A stretch of DNA of 64,000 bases, from assembly GCA_011390565.1 (NCBI GenBank), contig JAABSC010000002.1, forward strand, positions 62,001 through 126,000, read 5' to 3'. A model generated the notes under the pieces. That model did no database searches, was not told the origin of the DNA, and worked only from the letters and a program-made list of their open reading frames with translations. The translations under genes and the position numbers were made by a program. Shown here piece after piece: positions 19,202-28,260 of the stretch (its first letter is position 1; every line of letters starts with the position of its first letter). The DNA comes from Thioalkalivibrio paradoxus (lineage in GTDB: Bacteria > Pseudomonadota > Gammaproteobacteria > Ectothiorhodospirales > Ectothiorhodospiraceae).

Positions 19202-20563
19202 ATGACTATTTTGACCAGCCTAGCAGCGTTCATCGTGGCCATCGGTGTCCTCGTGACCGTGCACGAATATGGTCACTACCTGGCGGCGCGTCTGGTCGGC
19301 GTCAAGGTTCTGCGGTTCTCGGTCGGGTTCGGCAAGCCGATCTACCGACGTCATTTCGGTGCGGATCGGTCCGAGTTCGTCATTGCCGCGATTCCGCTCG
19401 GCGGCTACGTGAAAATGCTGGACGAACGTGAAGCTCCGGTTCCGCCCGAGGAGGTTTCCCGCGCGTTCAACCGGAAGTCGCTGCGTGCGCGCAATGCGGT
19501 CATCGTGGCGGGGCCGCTGGCCAATTTCCTGCTGGCGGTGGTCGTGTATGCGGCCATGTTCATGATCGGTGTGCCGGGAATCAAACCCGTCGTGGGCGAG
19601 GTTCAGCCGGGGAGTGCGGCAGCACTGGGTGGGCTGCAGTTCGGCGATCAGATCGTGATGGTGGGCTCGCGCCGGGTCCAGGATTGGGAACAGGCCAACC
19701 TGCGACTGCTGGACCATGCCGTGCGGGCCGATGCCGTCGAGTTGACGGTGCTGGACCGCGACGGCCGTGAGGTCCGTCGCACGCTGGCGCTGGAGAACCG
19801 GCGCGAGTTGCTGGGCGAAGGTCAGTTTCTCGAGCGGCTTGGTATCCGACCGTATCGTCCCACGCTGGAGCCTCGCGTTGGGAGCGTCGAACGTGGCAGT
19901 CGAGCCGCCGAGGCGGGTCTGCAGCCGGGGGATCATGTGCTCAGGGTCGATGGGCGTCCAGTGGATTCCTGGATCGACTGGGTGGAAATGATCCAGGCGT
20001 CACCCGAGCAGCCGCTCCGGATCATCGTGCGCCAGGAGGGCGTGGAGCGGGAGTTGACGCTGATTCCCGCAAGCGTCGAGGTGGATGGTGAAACGCGCGG
20101 TCGCATCGGCGCGGGCGTCGATCCGGCGCAGCCGCAGATGCAGGAGATGGCGACGCTCGTGCGCCTGGGCCCGATGGAAGGTCTGGCGGCGGGCGTCTCC
20201 CGAACCTGGGAGGTGAGCATCCTCACGCTGCGCGTGCTGGGGCGAATGATCACCGGCGAGGCGTCCGTCAAAAACATCGCCGGACCGGTTACAATCGCCG
20301 AGTTCGCCGGAATGACCGCGCTCATCGGCATCACGGCGTTTCTCGGATTCCTTGCACTCGTCAGTGTTTCTTTGGGTATCATCAACCTGCTGCCTGTCCC
20401 GGTACTGGACGGTGGGCACCTGATGTTCAATCTGGCGGAGTGGATCAAGGGCAGCGCGGTCTCCGAGCGATCCCAGTTGATCGGACAACAGGTGGGCCTG
20501 GTTGCGATCGCTGCTTTGATGATGCTCGCGCTTTACAACGATTTCACACGTTTATTCGGATAA
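19202..20563 (+). CDS. rseP: RseP site-2 intramembrane metalloprotease
   Basis: The 453-residue inner-membrane zinc protease cleaves anti-sigma factor RseA in the envelope stress response. The first membrane helix carries the HEYGH zinc motif at 21-25; two periplasmic PDZ domains follow (about 110-190 and 200-300). The second motif PVPVLDGGH places the metal aspartate at about 403, and a final helix closes the protein. Two TTG codons at 19190 and 19193 lie in frame just upstream. ATG 19202 is chosen because it begins right before the first helix. Confidence 0.96.
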   Translation: MTILTSLAAFIVAIGVLVTVHEYGHYLAARLVGVKVLRFSVGFGKPIYRRHFGADRSEFVIAAIPLGGYVKMLDEREAPVPPEEVSRAFNRKSLRARNAVIVAGPLANFLLAVVVYAAMFMIGVPGIKPVVGEVQPGSAAALGGLQFGDQIVMVGSRRVQDWEQANLRLLDHAVRADAVELTVLDRDGREVRRTLALENRRELLGEGQFLERLGIRPYRPTLEPRVGSVERGSRAAEAGLQPGDHVLRVDGRPVDSWIDWVEMIQASPEQPLRIIVRQEGVERELTLIPASVEVDGETRGRIGAGVDPAQPQMQEMATLVRLGPMEGLAAGVSRTWEVSILTLRVLGRMITGEASVKNIAGPVTIAEFAGMTALIGITAFLGFLALVSVSLGIINLLPVPVLDGGHLMFNLAEWIKGSAVSERSQLIGQQVGLVAIAALMMLALYNDFTRLFG

Positions 20564-20603
20564 TCCGGCCGGTTCCGCAGGCCCCTCGATTTTGGCGAAA
20601 GAC

Positions 20604-22889
20604 ATGACTCGATACCTGCTGCAGGCTTTGTTGCTGTCCACTTTCCTGGCGTTTTCCGGAATGACCTGGGCACAGTCCTACGTCATCGAGGACATCGAAA
20701 TCGAGGGGCTGGAGCGGATCACCGCCGGTACTGCGCTCACCTACCTGCCGGTTCAGGTGGGGGATTCCTTCGAAGACTCGCGCAGCCCCGAGGTGATCCG
20801 CGCACTGTTCCAGACGGGTTTCTTCTCGAATGTGGAACTCGCCAGGCGCGGAGACGTGCTGGTCGTCGTGGTCGAGGAACGGGCGGCGATCAACGAGATC
20901 CGCTTCAGCGGGAACAAGGACATCCCGACGGACGCGCTGAACGACGCGCTGCGCTCGGCGGGTTTGCAGCGCGGACGTATCTTCAACCAGACCGTCCTGG
21001 ACCGGATCGAAACCGAACTTCGCCAGCAGTATCTGGCACGCGGCCGGTACAACGTGGATATCGACATCGAGATCGACGAACTGCCACGCAACCGGGTCGA
21101 TATCGACATCACCATCGCCGAAGGGCAGGTCGCGAAGATCCGCGAGGTCAACATCGTCGGCAACGAGGCATTCCCCAATGACCGGCTGATACGGGGCTTC
21201 GAGTCCGGGGTGCCACGCTGGTGGGCCTTCCTGAGTCGGCGGGACAATTATTCGCGGCAGAAACTGGCCGGCGATCTGGAACAGCTGCGCTCCTACTATC
21301 TCGATGCCGGGTTCCTGAATTTCGATATCGATTCCACGCAGGTCACGCTCACGCCTGACCGCAAGGACATCTACATCACCATCAACGTGGATGAGGGGGA
21401 CAGCTTCCGGATCGGTTCCGTGGATCTCGCGGGCGAACTCGTGGTGCCGGAGGCGGAGCTGCGGGAGCTGATTCAGGTCGCGCCCGGGGAGACCTTCTCC
21501 CGGCGTGAGGTCGTCGAGTCCTCGGAGCAGATCGTCCAGCGTCTGACTCGCGACGGCTTTGCCTTCGCCAACGTGAACCCCGTTCCGGAAGTCGACGAGG
21601 CTGCGCAGGAGGTTGCACTGACCTTCCTCGTGGATCCCGGTCCGCGCGTCTACGTGCGCCGTATCGAGATCTCCGGCAACAGCCGGACCCAGGAAGCCGT
21701 GTATCGGCGCGAGCTGCGTCAGTTGGAGGGCGCCTGGTTCAACGGCGAGCAGGTGGACCGGTCGCGCGTGCGGCTTCAGCGGCTGCCTTTCGTCGAGACC
21801 GTGAACGTCGAGACGCGCCGGGTTCCAGGCAGCACGGATGAAGTGGATCTGGAGATCTCGCTGACGGAACGCATGTCCGGAGCCGTTTCGCTCGGGGTGG
21901 GATATTCCCAGAATCAGGGTGTCCTGCTGACGGGCAGTCTGAGCCAGGACAACTTCATGGGAAGCGGAAATCGGGTCACGCTCTCGCTGAGCACGAGCGA
22001 AGTCTCGCAGCTGTTCAACCTCAGCGTGTTGAACCCGCACTACACCGTCAACGGGGCAAGCCGCGGATTCTCGGTGTTCTACCAGAAGATCGATGCGGAG
22101 GAGGCCAGTATCTCGCGCTACGCCGCCAACCGCTACGGATTCAACGTGAGCTATGGAATTCCGTTCTCCGAGTTCGGCACGCTGAGCATCCGTCCCGGAT
22201 TCGAGAACGTGGAGATCGACACGGTGGCGACAACGCCGACCGAGATCCTCGATTTTCTGGAACGCGAGGGGGACGAATACACCCTGTTCCCGATCGAAAT
22301 GGCCTACACCTACGATACGCGGGATCGCGTAGTCTTTGCGGCGTCCGGCCGCCGGCATCGCGTCGGTGCCGAGCTGACGATCCCGGGAAGCGATCTCGAA
22401 TACTATCTGCTCACCTACTCGGGGCAGGAGATCTTCAAGCTGGCGGACAGTTACTCGCTCAGCTTTTCGGTCGGGCTCGGGTATGGAGACGGTTTTGCCG
22501 ATACCGGCGAACTGCCTTTCTTCGAAAATCTGTTTGCCGGCGGTATCCGTTCGGTACGCGGTTTCGAGGACAACAGTCTGGGTCCGCGCGACAGTAACAA
22601 CGACCCCTTCGGTGGCAGCTTCCGGACAACGGCTTCGGCAGAGCTGTTTTTCCCGATGCCCCTCGCCGCGGACAATCAGGCGGTCCGCATGAGTGCTTTC
22701 CTGGATGCGGGGCAGGTGTTTGCCGACGTGAGTGACTTCGACGGCAGCGATCTGCGCGTCTCTACCGGATTGGCGCTCACATGGATGTCACCGGTGGGTC
22801 CGCTGAGCTTCAGCTACGGTGTCCCGGTGGTGAAGGAAGACGGCGACGAACTCCAGGAATTCCAGTTCCTGCTCGGTGCGAGCTTCTAG
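20604..22889 (+). CDS. bamA: Outer membrane protein assembly factor BamA
   Basis: The 761-residue outer-membrane insertase has a signal peptide ending near WAQS (about residue 25), five POTRA domains (about 26-420) and a C-terminal 16-strand Omp85 barrel. The barrel carries the conserved [10 protein letters not shown] loop-6 motif near residue 650 and ends with a C-terminal phenylalanine. ATG 20604 is chosen over an in-frame TTG at 20592. It follows rseP in the usual cluster order. The TAG stop is part of CTAGTGGGTGATGCGG, which resembles the end of the inverted-repeat element found elsewhere in the window. Confidence 0.97.
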   Translation: MTRYLLQALLLSTFLAFSGMTWAQSYVIEDIEIEGLERITAGTALTYLPVQVGDSFEDSRSPEVIRALFQTGFFSNVELARRGDVLVVVVEERAAINEIRFSGNKDIPTDALNDALRSAGLQRGRIFNQTVLDRIETELRQQYLARGRYNVDIDIEIDELPRNRVDIDITIAEGQVAKIREVNIVGNEAFPNDRLIRGFESGVPRWWAFLSRRDNYSRQKLAGDLEQLRSYYLDAGFLNFDIDSTQVTLTPDRKDIYITINVDEGDSFRIGSVDLAGELVVPEAELRELIQVAPGETFSRREVVESSEQIVQRLTRDGFAFANVNPVPEVDEAAQEVALTFLVDPGPRVYVRRIEISGNSRTQEAVYRRELRQLEGAWFNGEQVDRSRVRLQRLPFVETVNVETRRVPGSTDEVDLEISLTERMSGAVSLGVGYSQNQGVLLTGSLSQDNFMGSGNRVTLSLSTSEVSQLFNLSVLNPHYTVNGASRGFSVFYQKIDAEEASISRYAANRYGFNVSYGIPFSEFGTLSIRPGFENVEIDTVATTPTEILDFLEREGDEYTLFPIEMAYTYDTRDRVVFAASGRRHRVGAELTIPGSDLEYYLLTYSGQEIFKLADSYSLSFSVGLGYGDGFADTGELPFFENLFAGGIRSVRGFEDNSLGPRDSNNDPFGGSFRTTASAELFFPMPLAADNQAVRMSAFLDAGQVFADVSDFDGSDLRVSTGLALTWMSPVGPLSFSYGVPVVKEDGDELQEFQFLLGASF

Positions 22890-22937
22890 TGGGTGATGCG
22901 GCCGGCATCCCCGCCTCTTTGCATGCAGGAGAATCGG

Positions 22938-23465
22938 ATGGGCGTGGTGCGTAGGCGGGTGTCGCGAAGCTTCGTTCTGGGTGGACTCCTGGTCAGTCTG
23001 CTGCTGTTCCCGCTGCTTTCGGCGGCACAGAATGTGGCTTTCGTGACCATGAACCAGATCCTCGAGGACTCACCCCAGGCCGAGGAGGCGATGCGTGAAC
23101 TGGAGCGCGAGTTTTCCCCGCGCGATACGCAGTTGGTCGCGGAGCGTGATGCGCTCCAGGCACTGCGGGATCGGCTGGAGCGCGAGGGGGACGCGATGAC
23201 CGCCACCCAGCGGGCCGATCTCGAACGGGAATTCACGGCGCGTTCCCGCGAATTCCGGCGGGCCCAGGAAAGCTTCACCGACGACCTGAACGTGCGGCGC
23301 AACGAAGAGCTTGCGAAGCTGCAGCGCCTGATCAACGACGCGATCATCCAGCTCGCCCGCGAGCGCGAAATCGATCTCATCCTTACCGAACGCAACGTGC
23401 TTTACTCCAGCGAACGCATCGACATCACCGATGACATCATTGCCGCCATGCAGCGTCTCCGCTGA
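22938..23465 (+). CDS. skp: Periplasmic chaperone Skp/OmpH
   Basis: The 175-residue protein has a signal peptide (cleavage about residue 30, after SAAQ), a short beta segment [11 protein letters not shown], and long coiled-coil helices rich in Arg and Glu. These form the tentacles that shield unfolded outer-membrane proteins on their way to BamA. ATG 22938 follows AGGAGA by 6 bp, so the upstream in-frame GTG at 22893 is rejected. Its 3' end overlaps the start of lpxD by 35 bp. Confidence 0.94.
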   Translation: MGVVRRRVSRSFVLGGLLVSLLLFPLLSAAQNVAFVTMNQILEDSPQAEEAMRELEREFSPRDTQLVAERDALQALRDRLEREGDAMTATQRADLEREFTARSREFRRAQESFTDDLNVRRNEELAKLQRLINDAIIQLAREREIDLILTERNVLYSSERIDITDDIIAAMQRLR

Positions 23466-24465
23466 GCGCGGCTGTTCCGCGGGTGAACTGGCCGCGTGGT
23501 TCGGCGGGGACCTGAGCGGAGACCCCGAGCGCCGGGGATACGGTCTGGCGCCCCTCGCTCGAGCGGGCGAGCGGGATATCGTGTTCGTCGCCAACGAGCG
23601 CCACCTCGCGGCACTGCGTGACTCCCGCGCCGGTATCGTATTGATGGGGCAGGACATGATTGCGCCTGACCCTTCGGATCTCTCGCGGCGCAGCTATGTG
23701 CGGGTGGACAATCCCCACGCCTGTTTCGCCCGCCTCAGTACCTTGCTGGGTACCCGGCGTCGATTCGAAGCCGCGATCGAGCCCGGGGCCGTCATCCATC
23801 CTCAGGCGGAAGTGCACCCGACCGCGCGAGTCTGCAGCGGCGCCTGGGTGGGTGCGGGGAGCCGGGTGGGCCCGGATGTCTATGTCGGACCCGGAGTGTT
23901 CATCGGCGAACGGGTGGAAATCGGCGGGCAGGGCTATCTGTATCCAGGCTGCAGAATTCTCGACGAGGTTCGTTTGGGGAGCGGGGTGATCCTCTATCCC
24001 GGTGCGGTCGTGGGTGGTGATGGCTTCGGCTTCGCGCAGGATCAGGGCGAGTGGGTCAAGGTTGAACAGCTGGGCACCGTGATCATCGGTGACCGGGTCG
24101 AGATCGGGGCCAACAGCACGGTGGATCGGGGTGCCCTGGACGATACCGTCATCGGGGATGGGGTGAAGATCGACAATCTCGTGCACATTGCCCACAACGT
24201 CACGATCGGAGCCCATACCGCGATCGCGGGCTGTGTGGGGATCGCAGGTAGCGCGCGTATCGGCAGTCACTGCGCAATCGGGGGAGGAGCCGGTATACTC
24301 GGGCATCTCGAGATCGCGGATCACGTGACCATTCTTGCAATGACACTCGTGACCCGATCCATCCGTGAGCCCGGGCGCTATGCTTCGGGTGTGCCGCACC
24401 AGGGGGCGCGTGACTGGAACCGCAGCCTGGCGGCGCTGCGTCGGCTGGGGCGGCGTGAAGGCTGA
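23431..24465 (+). CDS. lpxD: UDP-3-O-acylglucosamine N-acyltransferase
   Basis: The 344-residue left-handed beta-helix acyltransferase catalyses the third step of lipid A synthesis. The N-terminal uridine-binding domain spans about 10-110, hexapeptide repeats follow to about 320, and catalytic His255 lies in [12 protein letters not shown]. The [18 protein letters not shown] stretch is diagnostic. The start at ATG 23431 lies inside skp; no later ATG or GTG fits before the conserved domain, so the 35-bp overlap looks genuine. A 77-bp gap separates it from fabZ. Confidence 0.96.
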   Translation: MTSLPPCSVSAERGCSAGELAAWFGGDLSGDPERRGYGLAPLARAGERDIVFVANERHLAALRDSRAGIVLMGQDMIAPDPSDLSRRSYVRVDNPHACFARLSTLLGTRRRFEAAIEPGAVIHPQAEVHPTARVCSGAWVGAGSRVGPDVYVGPGVFIGERVEIGGQGYLYPGCRILDEVRLGSGVILYPGAVVGGDGFGFAQDQGEWVKVEQLGTVIIGDRVEIGANSTVDRGALDDTVIGDGVKIDNLVHIAHNVTIGAHTAIAGCVGIAGSARIGSHCAIGGGAGILGHLEIADHVTILAMTLVTRSIREPGRYASGVPHQGARDWNRSLAALRRLGRREG

Positions 24466-24542
24466 TGGGATCGCGAAAAATTCGCCCTCGGACGTGAGAT
24501 CCGGGTGCGCCGGGCTGAACGACAGAATAAAGGAACGACCAA

Positions 24543-25001
24543 GTGGAAGGTCTGAACATACAGGAGGTGATGCGCTATCTGCCGCATCGATACCCTTTTC
24601 TGATGATCGATCGGGTCACGGATTTCGAACCCGGGCGCTACCTGGCCGCGATCAAGAACGTCAGCATCAATGAGCCTTTCTTCCAGGGGCACTTTCCGAT
24701 CAAGCCGGTGATGCCGGGGGTCCTCATCCTCGAAGCGCTCGCGCAGGCCACGGGCCTGCTCGCGTTCAAGACGGAAGAACATCAGGGAGTGAACCAGGAC
24801 AAGCCACGCCTGTATCTGTTCGTGGGTATCGACGAGGCCCGTTTTCGGCGCCAGGTGGAGCCCGGAGATCAACTCCTGCTGCGGGTGGAACACCTGCGGA
24901 CGGTGCGGGGTATCTGGCGCTTCAGCGCGGAGGCGCACGTTGGTGAGGATCTCTGTGCGTCCGCCCAACTGATGTGCGTGGGCAAGGATACCGACGCATG
25001 A
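24543..25001 (+). CDS. fabZ: 3-hydroxyacyl-ACP dehydratase FabZ
   Basis: The 152-residue hot-dog-fold dehydratase belongs to the fatty-acid elongation cycle. Catalytic His50 and Glu64 lie in [14 protein letters not shown] and LILEALAQ, and the opening [13 protein letters not shown] is characteristic. The start is GTG 24543 with AGGAAC about 8 bp upstream. Its position between lpxD and lpxA is conserved; FabZ competes with LpxA for hydroxyacyl-ACP. The stop overlaps the lpxA ATG (ATGA). Confidence 0.97.
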   Translation: MEGLNIQEVMRYLPHRYPFLMIDRVTDFEPGRYLAAIKNVSINEPFFQGHFPIKPVMPGVLILEALAQATGLLAFKTEEHQGVNQDKPRLYLFVGIDEARFRRQVEPGDQLLLRVEHLRTVRGIWRFSAEAHVGEDLCASAQLMCVGKDTDA

Positions 25002-25777
25002 TCGACCCCCGCGCCGATATCCACCCGAGCGCGGAGATCGATCCTTCGGCGCAGGTCGGACCGTTTTCGGTGATCGGAGCCAACGTCCGCATTGGCGCGA
25101 ATACCTGGGTCGGTCCCCACGTGGTCATTCAGGGGCCGACGGACATCGGTCGCGACAACCGGATTTTCCAGTTCGCCTCGGTCGGCGAAGCCCCCCAGGA
25201 TCTGAGCTACCGTGGCGAGCCCACCCGCCTGGTGATCGGCGACCGCAACGTCATTCGCGAATCGGTCACGATCAGTCGGGGGACGGAGAAAGGTCATGGC
25301 GAGACCGTGATCGGTCATGACAATCTGATCATGGCCTACGTGCACATCGCCCATGACTGCATCATTGGTAACGGGATCGTGTTCTCCAACGCCGCCTCTC
25401 TCGCGGGACACGTCGAGGTAGGGGATCACTGCACGCTGGGGGGCTTCACGCTGGTGCACCAGTTCTGCCGCATCGGCGCGCATGCATTCACCAGCATGGG
25501 TTCGGCGCTCAATCGGGACCTGCCTCCCTACTGCCTGGCAAGTGGCAACTACGCCCGACTGATCGGAATCAACAAGGTGGGGCTGCGGCGCAAGGACTTC
25601 AGCGAGGATTGCATTCACGCGCTGCACCGCGCCTTCGCGGACATTCTGCGCGCCGGCGGTGACCGCAAGGGACGTCTCGCCCAGTTGCTCGCGGAAACCG
25701 AGTTCGCCGAGGTTCGCCACATGCTGGAGTTCGTCCAGAACAGTCCGCGCGGCGTCCTGCGCGCGGGCAGGGACTGA
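24998..25777 (+). CDS. lpxA: UDP-N-acetylglucosamine acyltransferase
   Basis: The 259-residue left-handed beta-helix enzyme catalyses the first step of lipid A synthesis. Hexapeptide repeats run from residue 7 to about 185, with catalytic His119 in YVHIAHDC. The C-terminal helical domain has the usual GLRRKDFS region. Length is near E. coli LpxA (262). ATG 24998 is embedded in the fabZ stop. The gene ends the collinear cluster: the expected lpxB does not follow. A short hairpin (CGGCGT/ACGCCG, 25782-25797) lies in the convergent gap downstream. Confidence 0.97.
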   Translation: MIDPRADIHPSAEIDPSAQVGPFSVIGANVRIGANTWVGPHVVIQGPTDIGRDNRIFQFASVGEAPQDLSYRGEPTRLVIGDRNVIRESVTISRGTEKGHGETVIGHDNLIMAYVHIAHDCIIGNGIVFSNAASLAGHVEVGDHCTLGGFTLVHQFCRIGAHAFTSMGSALNRDLPPYCLASGNYARLIGINKVGLRRKDFSEDCIHALHRAFADILRAGGDRKGRLAQLLAETEFAEVRHMLEFVQNSPRGVLRAGRD

Positions 25778-25803
25778 ACAGCGGCGTCGGAACGCCGGTT
25801 ACC

Positions 25804-26466
25804 TCATACGGCACGCGCCAGCGACTCGATACCCTCCGCCGCCGTTTCCCGAACCTCGGGGTCTGGATCATTGATGCACGCCTGCAGGGTCGGGATGGCC
25901 CGTGCTGCGCCCGTGAGTGTCAGGGCGTGGCAGGCATCGGCGCGCACCCGGGCATCGACGTGGCACGTGTGAGGGGTCAGGGGTTCGACCAGCGCGTCCA
26001 GCTCGCCACTCCCCTGGAATTCCTCGAAAGTGGCCATGATGCCGATGCGCACGCTAAGCCCGGTTTCGGGATTCCCGAGGAGATCGACGAGCCGCAACAG
26101 CAGGGCAGGGTCGGCGCGCACACGCTCCGCAACTTCGCGGCGTCGGGCGGTTGCCAACAGATCGGACAAATATGCGGTCATTCCATCTTCGCGCCCGGCC
26201 ATCGCCGCCCAGTGCCGCAGTTCCTCGGGCGTGTGCAGGCCTGGCAGGTGGAACGCTCCGATGCGGGCCCAGGGCACCGAGCGCACGCCCAGCTCCTGGG
26301 CAAGCCCGGGTTCCACCGCGATGTTGACCACCTCGAGGCGGGCAAGGATTGCCTCCTTCACCAGGGCGCCCAGGCCCTCGAGCATCCCGGCACAGTGCGG
26401 GCACCCGGGGGCGACCAGGAGCAGGGCGGTTACGGGGCGCGCGGGCCATTCGGGCGGAACTGACAT
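25804..26466 (-). CDS. Thioredoxin-fold protein with C-terminal HEAT repeats
   Basis: The 220-residue protein has an N-terminal thioredoxin-like domain with a CPHC redox motif (Cys22, Cys25) after a beta strand TALLLVAPG, and a SVPW segment resembling the cis-proline loop. From about residue 120 come helical HEAT-like repeats ([18 protein letters not shown] at the end). There is no signal peptide, suggesting a cytoplasmic redox or scaffold role. ATG 26466 is chosen over longer upstream frames for GAGAAG 6 bp before it. It is divergent from the DUF2256-photolyase pair, so shared regulation is possible. Confidence 0.75.
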   Translation of the reverse strand: MSVPPEWPARPVTALLLVAPGCPHCAGMLEGLGALVKEAILARLEVVNIAVEPGLAQELGVRSVPWARIGAFHLPGLHTPEELRHWAAMAGREDGMTAYLSDLLATARRREVAERVRADPALLLRLVDLLGNPETGLSVRIGIMATFEEFQGSGELDALVEPLTPHTCHVDARVRADACHALTLTGAARAIPTLQACINDPDPEVRETAAEGIESLARAV

Positions 26467-26559
26467 GGCATCTTCTCGGACTATCGCAAGGATGATGCCG
26501 ATGCTACGGTCTGGCGACAGGAACACCAAGTCGCGGAACCCGATCATGGAGTAATGCCA

Positions 26560-26730
26560 ATGCCGCGCATGCGGAAGAAATCCGATCTGCCGCAGAAGAT
26601 CTGCGTGACGTGCGGGCGGCCGTTTTTCTGGCGCCGGAAATGGCAAGCCGATTGGGGGTCCGTGCGCTACTGCTCGGAGCGCTGTCGTCGCCAGGGTCCG
26701 CCTGCCGCGCGTTCCGGAGCACGCGAATGA
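26560..26730 (+). CDS. DUF2256 zinc-finger-like small protein
   Basis: The 56-residue protein has two CxxC/CxxxC pairs (Cys15, Cys18, Cys38, Cys42) and the DUF2256 pattern [16 protein letters not shown] followed by YCSERCR, probably a single zinc site. GGAG lies 8 bp before ATG 26560; ATGs at 26554 and 26569 are in the same frame. The TGA stop overlaps the photolyase ATG (ATGA). DUF2256 genes are often found beside cryptochrome/photolyase genes, so a role with that enzyme is likely but unproven. Confidence 0.85.
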   Translation: MPRMRKKSDLPQKICVTCGRPFFWRRKWQADWGSVRYCSERCRRQGPPAARSGARE

Positions 26731-28250
26731 CAACGCTGCGCCTGGTGCTGGGCGATCAACTGAGCCGCTCGCTCAGCGCCCTTTCCGATCTCGATATCGC
26801 CGACGATGTCGTATTGATGGTCGAGGTTCGGGAGGAAGCGACCTACGTGCCGCATCACCAGCAGAAGATCGTGCTGGTGCTTTCGGCGATGCGTCACTTC
26901 GCCATTGCGCTGCGTGCCGAGGGCGTGAGGGTCGATTACGTTGCGCTGGACGACCCGGAGAACCGCGGCTCGTTCACGGACGAGCTTGCCCGGGCGTTGG
27001 ATCGGTACCCGGTGAAGCGCGTGGTGGTGACGGAACCCGGCGAGTGGCGGGTGTGGGAGGCCATGCGCGGCTGGGAAGCGCGTTTCGGCATCCCGGTTGA
27101 GATTCGTGAGGACCGCCGCTTTCTGTGTTCTCGGGAGTCCTTCGCCACCTGGGCCGAGGGGCGGAAGACACTGCGCATGGAGTTCTTCTATCGCGAGATG
27201 CGCCGCCGCACCGGATGGCTGATGGCGGGAAACGACCCCCTGGGCGGTCGCTGGAACTTTGACGTCGAGAACCGCAAGTCCCTGCCACCGGATCTCAAGG
27301 TGCCGCCGCGGCCCGTTTTTGCTCCGGATGCGGTGACCCGGGAGGTGATGGTTCGGGTTGCCGAACATTTTCCGGACCATTTCGGGGAGCTGGAGTCCTT
27401 TGGCTGGGGGGTGACCCGCGAGGCGGCCCTGGATGCCCTGAATCATTTCGCAGAGGCCTGCCTGCCGCGTTTCGGCGACTACCAGGACGCGATGCGCTCC
27501 GGTGAGGATTTCGTCTTTCACGCGGTGCTTTCACCGTATCTCAATATGGGTCTGCTGGAGCCGCGGGAGGTCTGTGCCGCGGCCTTGCAGGCCCTGGAGG
27601 AGGGCCGTGCGCCGCTCGCCGCGGTGGAAGGCTTCGTGCGACAGATCCTGGGGTGGCGCGAGTTTGTCCGGGGCCTGTACTGGTTACGGATGCCCAGCTA
27701 TGCGGAAAGCAACTTCCTGGGGGCAAACCGGCCGTTACCGGAATTCTTCTGGACCGCGAAGACCGACCTGCGCTGCCTGCGCGAAACCATCGAGGCGACG
27801 CGGCGCAATGCCTATGCGCACCACATCCAGCGCTTGATGATCACGGGCAATTTCGCGTTGCTGGCCGGGCTGGCTCCGGCCGAGGTCGAGGCCTGGTACC
27901 TGGTTGTCTACGCCGACGCCTTCGAATGGGTGGAGTTGCCGAACACGCACGGGATGGCACTGCATGCCGACGGCGGGGTGCTGGGTTCGAAGCCCTACGC
28001 GGCTTCCGGTGCCTACATCGACCGCATGTCCGATTACTGCAGCGGTTGCGTCTACAGCCCGAAAATCAAGCTCGGTGAAGGCGCCTGTCCATTCAATTAC
28101 CTGTACTGGCATTTCCTCTCGGTGAACGCGCGTCGGCTGGAAGGCAATCCCCGAATGGCCATGCCCTACCGGACCCTTGCGCGAATGGCACCCGAACGAC
28201 GCGCCGCAATCGACCGGCAGGCACGACGCTTCCTCGACTGCCTGGAATGA
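26727..28250 (+). CDS. Fe-S bacterial cryptochrome/(6-4) photolyase family protein
   Basis: The 507-residue protein of the FeS-BCP/CryPro class repairs (6-4) photoproducts or acts as a blue-light receptor. The N-terminal Rossmann-like antenna domain (1-135) opens with [10 protein letters not shown]; the FAD-binding helical domain follows. Four cysteines expected to hold the [4Fe-4S] cluster are at 350, 438, 441 and 454, the same numbers as in Agrobacterium PhrB. The conserved His pair lies at 365-366. It is coupled to the DUF2256 gene by ATGA. All key residues are intact, so activity is expected. Confidence 0.93.
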   Translation: MTTLRLVLGDQLSRSLSALSDLDIADDVVLMVEVREEATYVPHHQQKIVLVLSAMRHFAIALRAEGVRVDYVALDDPENRGSFTDELARALDRYPVKRVVVTEPGEWRVWEAMRGWEARFGIPVEIREDRRFLCSRESFATWAEGRKTLRMEFFYREMRRRTGWLMAGNDPLGGRWNFDVENRKSLPPDLKVPPRPVFAPDAVTREVMVRVAEHFPDHFGELESFGWGVTREAALDALNHFAEACLPRFGDYQDAMRSGEDFVFHAVLSPYLNMGLLEPREVCAAALQALEEGRAPLAAVEGFVRQILGWREFVRGLYWLRMPSYAESNFLGANRPLPEFFWTAKTDLRCLRETIEATRRNAYAHHIQRLMITGNFALLAGLAPAEVEAWYLVVYADAFEWVELPNTHGMALHADGGVLGSKPYAASGAYIDRMSDYCSGCVYSPKIKLGEGACPFNYLYWHFLSVNARRLEGNPRMAMPYRTLARMAPERRAAIDRQARRFLDCLE

Positions 28251-28260
28251 GGGGCGGGCC

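Noticed and set aside
20544..22358. 604-codon minus-strand frame
   Set aside because: It is antisense to bamA, whose POTRA and barrel features are clear.
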